From: an uncultured bacterium
GTDB taxonomy: Bacteria > Actinomycetota > Coriobacteriia > Coriobacteriales > Coriobacteriaceae
Reading direction: 5' to 3'
Assembly: GCA_905214895.1 (NCBI GenBank)
Contig: CAJMNP010000004.1
Span: 1-19,429 of the forward strand
DNA length: 19,429 nucleotides
Shown one piece after another: positions 7,036-13,156 of the stretch. The number at the start of each line of letters is the position of its first letter. Position 1 is the stretch's first letter. Position numbers and translations under genes: made by a program. The notes under the pieces are model-generated. The model was not told the origin of the DNA and ran no database searches. It saw only the letters and a list, made by a program, of their open reading frames with translations.

Positions 7036-8118
7036 TTACCAGATGCTCGGCCAGAGACCAAGCGGGCCAGCGCCCAGGATGCCCAGAACGAAGAGCAGCA
7101 GAATGCCCTTGGTCGGGGTCCAGCTGTGCTTAGCGAACATGTAGTAAAGCAGCAGCGTAAGCATAAGCGGGACAAGCTTCGGGACGATGGTGTTGAGGGT
7201 GTCGGCAACAGAGAAGTTGACCGGATCCTCGGTGACGGTGCCGTAGGTAACGGACTCCATGCCGTTGCCCAGATCGGTGACGCCGCACTCGACAGCGTTG
7301 CCGTCGGCATCGGAAGCGGTGAGGGCGTTGCCGTCCTCATCGGTCATGGCGATGGTACCGGCCTCAGCGGTCTCGGTATCGATGCCCTCCATACCGGTGA
7401 AGTTCTCGGCCTCCTTCTCGGAGACGATCACGGTAGTAGCGGAGAGGCCACGGGTGGTGCCGTTGGGGATCTGGAGGTTGATCTGGGTGCCACCCATGGT
7501 GACGACCAGGCAACCGACGACGAAGACGCCCATGATGGAAGCGGCACGCGTAAAGGCCTGCATGTTGGCGGTCAGAGCGTCAATAGCGCTGGTGCCAAGC
7601 TTGTAGGACCAGTTCATGAGCCAGAAGCGCAGAGCGAACTGGACGACGTTGAAGATCACCAGGAAGATCAGCGGCGCAGCGGCGTTACCGTTGATAGCCA
7701 TGTTGGAGGTGATGCCGGCCGTGATAGGCACGAGCGTCAGCCAGAACAGGGCGTCACCGATACCACCGAGCGGGCCCATTGCGGCGACGCGGACGGCGCG
7801 GATCGTGGGGATGTCAACCTTGTTCTGCTCGAGCGAAAGCACGATACCCATGACAAAGGTGACGAGGAACGGGTGAGTGTTGAAGAACTCCAGGTTGTGG
7901 CTCATGGAAGCCGCGAGGTCGTTCTTGTTGGTGTGGATCTTCTCCAGACCGGGGATGATGGAGTAGAGCCAACCAGCGGCCTGCATGCGCTCGTAGTTGA
8001 ACGATGCCTGCAGGAAGCAGGAGCGCCAAGCCATCTTGTTGAGGGTCTTCTGGTCGAGCTGCGGAGCAGGAGTGAGATCCTCGTAGTGCTCCGGGATCAC
8101 ATACTCATTAGATGCCAT
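7036..8118 (-). CDS. agaD: PTS mannose/fructose/sorbose-family IID component, GalNAc type, with enlarged loop
   Basis: IID, with IIC, forms the membrane channel that imports and phosphorylates the sugar. The protein has 360 residues from ATG 8118, against roughly 260-300 for most relatives. The N-terminal half is typical (MAWRSCFLQASFNYERMQ, HPFLVTFVMGIVLSLEQ, AAMGPLGGIGDALFW, membrane spans to about 208). C-terminal spans run near 311-329 and 336-358. Between them, residues about 222-300 are an extra acidic Gly/Thr/Ala-rich segment with near-repeats such as DEDGNAL and DADGNAV. The ATG lies inside the last codons of IIC (11-base overlap) with GGAGGT ten bases upstream; the start at 8151 would overlap IIC much further. 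It is the last gene of the PTS operon. Confidence 0.88.
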   Translation of the reverse strand: MASNEYVIPEHYEDLTPAPQLDQKTLNKMAWRSCFLQASFNYERMQAAGWLYSIIPGLEKIHTNKNDLAASMSHNLEFFNTHPFLVTFVMGIVLSLEQNKVDIPTIRAVRVAAMGPLGGIGDALFWLTLVPITAGITSNMAINGNAAAPLIFLVIFNVVQFALRFWLMNWSYKLGTSAIDALTANMQAFTRAASIMGVFVVGCLVVTMGGTQINLQIPNGTTRGLSATTVIVSEKEAENFTGMEGIDTETAEAGTIAMTDEDGNALTASDADGNAVECGVTDLGNGMESVTYGTVTEDPVNFSVADTLNTIVPKLVPLMLTLLLYYMFAKHSWTPTKGILLLFVLGILGAGPLGLWPSIW

Positions 8119-8908
8119 CTTCGAAGTCACCTCCGTCAGAAACAGCTGCACCCTTCAGCTCGGTCTGCTGCTGGAAGTCCCAGAAGGCGATGCCGAAGCC
8201 GATGAGAGCGAGGATGAGCAGAGCAGGGGTTGCCAGAGAATCGTTGGCAACGGTGATGAGCGCGAGGCCAAAGCCCATGAGGAAGAAGCCCCACATATCG
8301 CGGTTCATCATAACCTTGAGCAGGACGGCGAAGCCGACGAAGCGCATCATGCCGCCTGCAGCGGAAAGACCGGTCTGCAGCCAAGTCGGGATGGCGGAAG
8401 CGATGGTCTGACCGATGGTGGCGCCAGCGATGAAGAACAGGGTGACGACGACGGCGAAGATCAGGCCGAGCAGAGCCATGGCGAAGTAGTTCAGACGCTC
8501 GATACCCTTGGTGTCAGCGTTGTGAGCCATGTTGTCCGCGGAGGACATGAGCGGCGACATAAGCGTGAAGACCAGGGTAACGCCGAGCTGACCAAGCAGA
8601 GCGAACGGAATGGCAAGGCCGACTGCCGCGTTGGGCTCGAGGCCCGTGGCGATAGCGAGAATGGCTGCCATGATGCCGCCAATGACGGCGTTAGGCGGCT
8701 GAGCGCCTCCAATCGGCATGTTGCCGATCGTCATGAGCTGATAAGTACCACCCACGAGAAGACCGGTGTTGAGGTCGCCAAGGATAAGACCGATGACGGC
8801 GCCGGTGACGATGGGCTGATAGAGAGACTCGAGGAAGTTGAACTGGTCGATTGCCGCGATGAACGTGACGACGAAGACCAGAGCGACCTGGATGATCGAG
8901 TATTCCAT
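8108..8908 (-). CDS. agaC: PTS mannose/fructose/sorbose-family IIC component, GalNAc type
   Basis: The 266-residue integral membrane protein carries the sugar-binding path of the transporter. It is almost wholly hydrophobic, with several predicted spans. Family signatures are FIAAIDQFNFLESLYQPIVTG-like N-terminus, LILGDLNTGLLVGGTYQLM, IGGAQPPNAVIGGI, and MMRFVGFAVLLKVMMNRDMWGF. It resembles AgaW/AgaC of enteric GalNAc systems. AAGGAGG stands seven bases before the ATG. It follows IIB by 90 bases, a gap that holds a small hairpin, and overlaps IID by 11 bases, implying translational coupling. Whether it prefers GalNAc, galactosamine or another amino sugar cannot be told from sequence alone; the neighbouring nagA and agaS favour GalNAc. 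Confidence 0.88.
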   Translation of the reverse strand: MEYSIIQVALVFVVTFIAAIDQFNFLESLYQPIVTGAVIGLILGDLNTGLLVGGTYQLMTIGNMPIGGAQPPNAVIGGIMAAILAIATGLEPNAAVGLAIPFALLGQLGVTLVFTLMSPLMSSADNMAHNADTKGIERLNYFAMALLGLIFAVVVTLFFIAGATIGQTIASAIPTWLQTGLSAAGGMMRFVGFAVLLKVMMNRDMWGFFLMGFGLALITVANDSLATPALLILALIGFGIAFWDFQQQTELKGAAVSDGGDFEDGI

Positions 8909-8960
8909 CTTGCTCCTCCTTTCAAAATGTATGTACGCACTTTGGATAACACGTACAGAA

Positions 8961-8982
8961 TGTCAGGGTTTCACTCCTGACA
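8961..8982 (-). other. hairpin in the IIB-IIC gap
   Basis: TGTCAGG (8961-8967) pairs with CCTGACA (8976-8982) round an eight-base loop; outer ACGT...ACGT bases could extend it. It lies inside the transcript between IIB and IIC and could be an mRNA-stability or partial attenuation element. No T-tract follows. Confidence 0.4.
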
Positions 8983-8998
8983 ACGTGGATCATGAGGA

Positions 8999-9481
8999 TT
9001 ACGAGAAGAGCTTGCTCGTGTCCTCAACAGGCGTGCTCGGAACGCGCCTGATCTCCAACTCCACCCCCAATTCCTGCAGCTCTTTAAACGCAGCGACATC
9101 CTCGTCGTTAACTGCGACGGAGGTGGCGACTTGGCGCTTTCCTTCCGACATGTGCATGTTGCCGATGTTTACCTTCTTTATAGGCACACCGCCCTTGACG
9201 AGCGTAAGCACGTCTTCCGGTGTTTCGGCCACGATGAAGATCTTCTGGCGCGGGCTCGCCTTGCCGATGACGTCGATGGTCTTCTGCAGGGAGAAGAAAC
9301 GCGTAGCAACGCCGGTGGGAGCGGCCATCTTCATGAGGTTCTGGCGCATGGTGTTGTTCGACACGTCGTCATTGGCGACGAGGATGAGGTTGGAGCCCAG
9401 GGTGGAGTTCCACTGGGTGGCAACCTGACCATGAACCAGTCGGTTATCGATGCGGGTAAGAAGAATGTTGGGTTCTGCCAT
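8999..9481 (-). CDS. agaB: PTS mannose/fructose/sorbose-family IIB component, GalNAc type
   Basis: This 160-residue cytoplasmic phosphocarrier takes phosphate from IIA and passes it to the incoming sugar. The phosphorylation site is His17 in TRIDNRLVHGQVATQW. The following LILVANDDVS, QKTIDVI, RQKIFIV, DVLTLVKGGVPI and NIGNMH.SEGKRQ closely follow the AgaB/AgaV pattern, which is the best single clue in this operon to GalNAc specificity. The length is usual for IIB of the mannose family. AAGGAAG lies about ten bases before the ATG. It stands after the YajC-like gene (36-base gap) and before IIC. Confidence 0.9.
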   Translation of the reverse strand: MAEPNILLTRIDNRLVHGQVATQWNSTLGSNLILVANDDVSNNTMRQNLMKMAAPTGVATRFFSLQKTIDVIGKASPRQKIFIVAETPEDVLTLVKGGVPIKKVNIGNMHMSEGKRQVATSVAVNDEDVAAFKELQELGVELEIRRVPSTPVEDTSKLFS

Positions 9482-9517
9482 GTTGATCAGCTTCCTTTCG
9501 TTATTTGCTGACGACAG

Positions 9518-9799
9518 TTACTTGATCTCCTGAATCGCGTAACGCGAAACATCTACGACGGCACCGGATCGGACTTTGATCTGGACCTTTTCGCCTTCGA
9601 TGCCTTTGACGGTTCCGTAGATACCGCCGGCGAAAAGAACCTCCTGACCCGGCTTGAGCTCCGTGTGCAGCTCCTTGAAGTACTTCTGCTTCTTCTTCAT
9701 GTTGATTTGCGACCAGATGGTGTAAATCAAGCCCATGATGACAAGCAGGCCCAAAAGAGCGACCGAGGAACTCAGAACACTGGCTCCGAAATCGGCCAT
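9518..9799 (-). CDS. YajC-like protein inside the PTS operon
   Basis: The 93-residue protein has an N-terminal membrane span (about 11-28, VALLGLLVIMGLIYTIWS) followed by the YajC-type soluble domain: MKKKQKYFKELHTELKPGQEVLFAGGIYGTV, then VQIKVRSGAVVDVSRYAI. YajC proper is an accessory of the SecDF translocase. Here the start ATG shares a base with the IIA stop (TAATG), so translation is coupled to IIA, and IIB follows. A YajC-like gene is also known from a streptococcal mannose-family PTS operon that imports host-glycan disaccharides, so the association recurs. It may help assemble or stabilise IIC/IID in the membrane; that role is inference. Whether it also works with SecDF is unknown. Confidence 0.85.
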   Translation of the reverse strand: MADFGASVLSSSVALLGLLVIMGLIYTIWSQINMKKKQKYFKELHTELKPGQEVLFAGGIYGTVKGIEGEKVQIKVRSGAVVDVSRYAIQEIK

Positions 9800-10242
9800 T
9801 AGATGCCGTCCTCGTCGCCGAAGATATCCTCTTCCTCGGCACCAGCGACGGAAGCGACCGTCTGGGCGGTGATGCCCGTCTGGCCAACGGTCACGGCCTG
9901 CTCGCCAAGCTCGGCGAGCGTGGCGTTGCCGCGGAGGAACAGAAGCTCAATAACCATGGGAAGGTTAGTTCCAGTCAGAATCTCGACGTTGTCGACATCC
10001 TGGGCAATCATCATTGCCTGGTTGAACGGGGTACCACCAAGCAGGTCGGTAAAGACGAGCACGCCATCGCACTCCTCGCGCATGGCGGTAATAGCGGCGC
10101 GGAGATCCTCACCGTAGGAAGCAGCCTGGTCGCCCTCAAAAGGAACGACGGTAAAAGCGGGCTGGTCGCCAGCGACCATAGCGATAGCGCTTGCGAGGCC
10201 GGGTGCGAACTGTCCATGACCGGTAAGAATAAAGCCAACCAT
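9799..10242 (-). CDS. agaF: PTS mannose/fructose/sorbose-family IIA component
   Basis: The 147-residue cytoplasmic IIA accepts phosphate from HPr at His9 in ILTGHGQFAPG and passes it to IIB. DLLGGTPFNQA and TGTNLPMVIEL are the remaining mannose-IIA signatures. The C-terminal end (GAEEEDIFGDEDGI) is acidic and slightly longer than in enteric AgaF. It is the first gene of the PTS operon, with GAAGGGA about eight bases before the ATG and a leader of roughly 140 bases that contains the operator at 10360-10371. Its stop overlaps the YajC-like start. Confidence 0.9.
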   Translation of the reverse strand: MVGFILTGHGQFAPGLASAIAMVAGDQPAFTVVPFEGDQAASYGEDLRAAITAMREECDGVLVFTDLLGGTPFNQAMMIAQDVDNVEILTGTNLPMVIELLFLRGNATLAELGEQAVTVGQTGITAQTVASVAGAEEEDIFGDEDGI

Positions 10243-10357
10243 TCAAATTTCCCTTCCGAAGGTGTGTACGATCTGAGTCCGATGATGTTCGGAAGCCAAC
10301 GGGCAATCGCCCTTAAAGCTTCTTGGAAAGCGTTCTTTGAGAACCAGTGGTCTCTCA

Positions 10358-10397
10358 ACTGGTAGTAACCACGTGACGTGTTGTTGTCACTATATCA
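10358..10397 (-). promoter_or_regulatory. PTS operon promoter with GntR operator
   Basis: Minus-strand TGA-TATAGT (10389-10397) is an extended -10 element. Just downstream, within the first bases of the transcript, lies TGGT-AGTA-ACCA (10360-10371), a copy of the site before agaS (13 identical bases, 10359-10371). A partial inverted arm, ACCAGT at 10343-10348, pairs with ACTGGT at 10358-10363. A repressor bound here would block the start of transcription. No strong -35 is seen, as expected for an extended -10 promoter. Confidence 0.7.
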
Positions 10398-10430
10398 CCA
10401 CAGAAGAGGTTGCTTTCGTTGATTCATACA

Positions 10431-10445
10431 GTAAAACGTTTTTGC
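10431..10445. promoter_or_regulatory. LacI/cre-like palindrome
   Basis: GTAAAACGTTTTTGC contains the perfect palindrome AAAACGTTTT with the central CG typical of LacI/CcpA-family operators. A looser relative, TGAAACCGTTTCGA, is at 10504-10517. It lies about 50 bases upstream of the PTS start, a place where catabolite control or a LacI-type regulator could act. No such regulator is in the window. Confidence 0.4.
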
Positions 10446-10716
10446 ACCGTTCACGGCGAAAAATCGACCGTTTACCGCTCATTAACACGTCTACCTGCGG
10501 TTTTGAAACCGTTTCGAAATGATTTGACGAAAGATCGGAACTTTTTTCGTGTCTAAACAACGCAGGTTGGCTAAAAATGGCTTGTAGAAAAAATGCAGGT
10601 CATTGTGAAGATTTGTGAATTGGTCTTTTTGACTTAATACCAGTTAGAACCAGTTTCGATATTATCGGTGAACGGTAGTTTTCGACCGTTCACCGGTTAT
10701 TTGCAATCGTTTACGG
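10446..10716. repeat. cluster of five 11-base motifs like ACCGTTCACCG
   Basis: Near-identical 11-mers occur at 10446-10456 (ACCGTTCACGG), 10467-10477 (ACCGTTTACCG), 10666-10676 (inverted, CGGTGAACGGT), 10685-10695 (ACCGTTCACCG) and 10706-10716 (ATCGTTTACGG). The third and fourth are perfect inverted copies and would form an 11-pair hairpin with an eight-base loop. The pattern suggests a multi-site operator for an unidentified regulator. Confidence 0.5.
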
Positions 10717-10900
10717 CCGTTTTCCCGGATGAATTGAGGATACCCGATGAAGCACTTGCGCGGTTGCAGGATATTTCAATACTCGTCCATCCCCCCGCAC
10801 GCCAAACTCCCACTCCCTGAATGTGCCATAAGCTCTCGCTATTCGTCGTACAAATATTACTTACTCTATTATGTAATTGTTTATCGTTTGTCGTTAAGCA

Positions 10901-10920
10901 TGTTATAAGATACAAGTATC
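10901..10920 (+). promoter_or_regulatory. extended -10 promoter and possible operator of the DUF2975/XRE pair
   Basis: TG-T-TATAAG (10901-10909) is an extended -10 about 36 bases before the ATG. It runs into GATAC-AA-GTATC (10909-10920), a short palindrome at the expected start of transcription that could bind the XRE regulator for autoregulation. Confidence 0.5.
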
Positions 10921-10945
10921 ATCCAAGACATTGGTTGGAGGAGCT

Positions 10946-11584
10946 ATGATCCGCTGGAACGTATCCAAATCGAATGAAGCCATCGACCGTGAACAGGCAA
11001 TAGCCAAACTGAGGAAGCTCACTCGCTACTGCAAATGGGGCACAATCTGCACCATCGTGGCGCTCGCTCTGGCACTCCTCGCAGTCATTGCAATCGAAGA
11101 TCTACTCATATTGCCTAGCCTCTCCCAAGGGTTCTGCCTCCAATCCGTAGAGCTTAATGCCGGCGAAGGGCCATCTCTCGCTCTCGTCGGCGCCAATGAA
11201 CAGACCCCTCTTATGCTTGTCGCGCACGACGGTCATACTGCCATAGGGAGCGCCATGATGACATGCCTTGCGCTTGCCATTGTGCTAAGCGCATACAGGT
11301 TTTTCTCCGCCATTGAAAAGGCGGGCAGGCCCTTTGACCTCGAATGCATCCGCATACTACGTCAAGTAGGACATTTGTTCCTTATTGGCGGCGTTGCTGT
11401 GAAGCTTCTTGGTGCCATAGTCACGGGGCTGATACTCTCAGGATTTGGCGGCAACTTTACGGATGCGCTTGGCGGCCAGCACCTCGACCTCTCTATGGTC
11501 TTTGCAGGCCTGATTATTAGCCTGATTGCCAGCGTCTTCCAGTACGGGTGTATCCTGCAAATACAAGATGACGAGTTGCTCTAG
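10946..11584 (+). CDS. DUF2975 family membrane protein
   Basis: This 212-residue protein has about four membrane spans (near 33-55, 103-122, 138-163 and 184-205). Its C-terminal segment (FQYGCILQIQDDELL) resembles the end of DUF2975 proteins (pattern LQ-E-D). ATG 10946 is chosen because GGAGGA lies immediately upstream; a TTG at 10931 would precede that site. Its stop lies nine bases before an XRE regulator, the common partner of DUF2975 genes in Gram-positive bacteria and actinobacteria. The function of the family is not known; a membrane-stress or signalling role linked to the partner regulator is a guess. Confidence 0.8.
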   Translation: MIRWNVSKSNEAIDREQAIAKLRKLTRYCKWGTICTIVALALALLAVIAIEDLLILPSLSQGFCLQSVELNAGEGPSLALVGANEQTPLMLVAHDGHTAIGSAMMTCLALAIVLSAYRFFSAIEKAGRPFDLECIRILRQVGHLFLIGGVAVKLLGAIVTGLILSGFGGNFTDALGGQHLDLSMVFAGLIISLIASVFQYGCILQIQDDELL

Positions 11585-11593
11585 GGGGAATCC

Positions 11594-11830
11594 ATGATTA
11601 TTCTGCGGCTCGACCGCATGCTCGCCGAACGCAAGATCTCATCCAAAGAGCTTGCGGAACGCGTGGGCATCTCCCAGGTCAATATGTCGCGCATCAAGAC
11701 GGGCAAGGTTTCTGCCGTGCGCTTTTCAACTCTTGACGCGATATGCCGGGCACTCGACTGCCAACCGGGCGATGTACTGGAATATATGCCTGACGATGAA
11801 GCCGATAACCTCTTTGGACTTAAAGATTAA
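11594..11830 (+). CDS. small XRE/Cro-type transcriptional regulator
   Basis: The 78-residue protein is a single helix-turn-helix domain of the Cro/C1 (YozG-like) type: LDRMLAERKISSKELAERVGISQVNMSRIKTGKV, then TLDAICRALDCQPGDVLEY. The ATG follows GGGGGAA by a few bases and is nine bases past the DUF2975 stop, so the two are co-transcribed. Such regulators are usually encoded with DUF2975 membrane proteins. The target is probably its own promoter, where a short palindrome overlaps the start site. A bidirectional terminator follows. Confidence 0.9.
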   Translation: MIILRLDRMLAERKISSKELAERVGISQVNMSRIKTGKVSAVRFSTLDAICRALDCQPGDVLEYMPDDEADNLFGLKD

Positions 11831-11863
11831 TTGAGATTATTTAACTACCGGTACCTCCGACGT

Positions 11864-11904
11864 AATAAGCCCGCTAGAACGGATATCGTTCTAGCGGGCT
11901 TATT
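11864..11904. terminator. bidirectional hairpin terminator between convergent genes
   Basis: A perfect 17-base stem (AATAAGCCCGCTAGAAC at 11864-11880 and its complement at 11888-11904) has a seven-base loop. Both flanks are only moderately T-rich (CTTATT on each strand), but the position between the XRE gene and the convergent gene ending at 11945 fits a shared terminator. Confidence 0.8.
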
Positions 11905-11944
11905 CAGATAGTTCGGCTACGCGATCGGTAAGCTCAGGCAGATC

Positions 11945-13030
11945 TTACGCAAACAGGCCGTAAATGCTGATGTTGGCCTTGGCGTACAGGCTGTTGGCGT
12001 ACTCGGTCCACTTGGAGCTGGCGCTCGAAGCCTGCGAAGAATACTGCTGGTAAGCGGTGTAATAGGCGGTCATGGCCTGCTTATAGGTGGCGCTATCGGC
12101 GGTAAAGGCATCGTCGGCGAAGGCCTTAGCGTAGGTGCTGTCGGCGTCCTTCCAGGTGCCCTTCGAGCTATCCCACTCGTCGCCGGCAAGTTTGATGATG
12201 TAGTCGGCGTAGTCCTTGCTCGCAGTCTCCTCGTTGCCGTCAGAAGGCTCGGTCGGAGCGGTCGGCATGCTCGCGGAAGCATCGCCCACCTTCTTCTTGT
12301 AGAGCTTCTGCAGCGTCGCGGACTGACGGACGATCTGCTTGGCCTGATCCTTGGACACGCCGTACTGTTTTGCCATGGTCTTGTAGTCGGAGGTGCCGAT
12401 GGAATCCTCGGCGTACTTCTTCATCTCCTTAGAAGAGACGGTAATGCCCTCGTCCTCGGCAGCATCGAGCAGAATCTTGTTGCGCACGTAGGACAGGAAG
12501 ACATCGGCAGAAGGAGCGGTGTAGTTGCCATCGCTATCCTTGACGGTATCGAGGCTGTACTGGCTCTCGATGGCCTCGCGCGCGGTGATGTCGCTCTTCT
12601 TGCCGTTATAACTATAGCTTGCCACGGTCGAATCGAGCTGGTCCTCGGTCAGGGTCGACGAACCGACACCCTTGCCGCCAAAGCCGCCATTGCCAATAAA
12701 GAAGCCGACCACCGCAGCGATCACGACTGCAACCACGAAGGCGGCGATCATCGTCTTCTTGTGCTTGGATGCATGGTCGTCCGCGTCGGAGTCGTCGTCC
12801 TCGTCCTGTTCCTCGGGCATGAGGTTCTCGTCGGCGGCGTCCGCGGCGACCTTTGCCTCCAGGCGAGCGTCCTCTTCCTCGGCGGTCGTGCCGGCAGCAA
12901 TGTGCTCGGCAGACGTACCGGCGACCAGGTCGATCTTCTCGTCCTCATCACCGTCGGGGCCTTCGCCGCGCTCGATGATCTGGATGCCGTCGATCTCGTC
13001 CTTCTCGTCCTTCTTTTGAATCAGACCCAT
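11945..13030 (-). CDS. membrane-anchored protein with SurA-N-like extracytoplasmic domain
   Basis: The 361-residue protein has an acidic cytoplasmic N-terminus (residues 1-90, Asp/Glu-rich, with EEQDEDDDSDADD near 73-85), a lysine cluster (KHKK, 89-92) and one membrane span (about 94-113). The rest is an external region whose first part (about 126-255) has the pattern of SurA/trigger-factor N-terminal domains: DVFLSYVRNKILLDAAEDEGITVSSKEM followed by KQYGVSKDQAKQIVRQ. The last part is rich in Ala, Ser, Tyr and Asp. No PPIase domain is obvious. It may be a chaperone-like factor for exported proteins, topology inside-out by the positive-inside rule. AAGGAG lies nine bases before the ATG. It appears monocistronic, with a hairpin upstream (13069-13097). 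The assignment is to the fold only. Confidence 0.7.
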   Translation of the reverse strand: MGLIQKKDEKDEIDGIQIIERGEGPDGDEDEKIDLVAGTSAEHIAAGTTAEEEDARLEAKVAADAADENLMPEEQDEDDDSDADDHASKHKKTMIAAFVVAVVIAAVVGFFIGNGGFGGKGVGSSTLTEDQLDSTVASYSYNGKKSDITAREAIESQYSLDTVKDSDGNYTAPSADVFLSYVRNKILLDAAEDEGITVSSKEMKKYAEDSIGTSDYKTMAKQYGVSKDQAKQIVRQSATLQKLYKKKVGDASASMPTAPTEPSDGNEETASKDYADYIIKLAGDEWDSSKGTWKDADSTYAKAFADDAFTADSATYKQAMTAYYTAYQQYSSQASSASSKWTEYANSLYAKANISIYGLFA

Positions 13031-13068
13031 ATCAGTTACTCCTTGTTAGGAAACATAGTCTTCAATAG

Positions 13069-13097
13069 AATACGCCCGACGAGGCGCCGGGCGTATT
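13069..13097 (-). terminator. probable terminator hairpin after the dehydrogenase operon
   Basis: AATACGCCCG (13069-13078) and CGGGCGTATT (13088-13097) form a perfect ten-pair stem with a nine-base loop. It lies 60 bases past the dehydrogenase stop. The T-tract on either strand is weak, so it may be a weak terminator or a leader hairpin of the downstream SurA-like gene. A second inverted GCAAAC...GTTTGC pair lies between it and the stop. Confidence 0.5.
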
Positions 13098-13156
13098 GAT
13101 TCTTAGGTTATACGCAAACACTTAAGTACTATTTAGGCGTTTGCAGCGTGCATGCC

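Larger units (their letters stand above)
10243..10945. other. 0.7 kb intergenic regulatory region between the PTS operon and the DUF2975 gene
   Basis: No convincing gene is present on either strand. The region holds, left to right: the PTS leader with a small GGGC/GCCC hairpin (10301-10312), the GntR operator, the PTS promoter, LacI/cre-like palindromes at 10431-10445 and 10504-10517, a cluster of repeats like ACCGTTCACCG, an ACCAG direct repeat near 10639-10653, and the DUF2975 promoter. It is visibly richer in A+T than the flanking genes. Confidence 0.7.

Noticed and set aside
7126..8205. A 359-codon plus-strand frame opposite IID
   Set aside because: Hydrophilic His/Asp/Gly-rich antisense shadow of a membrane protein gene, without a ribosome site.
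10697..10915. A 72-codon minus-strand frame in the intergenic region
   Set aside because: Ser/Asn-rich, no family resemblance, and it overlaps the DUF2975 promoter. I saw no ribosome site.
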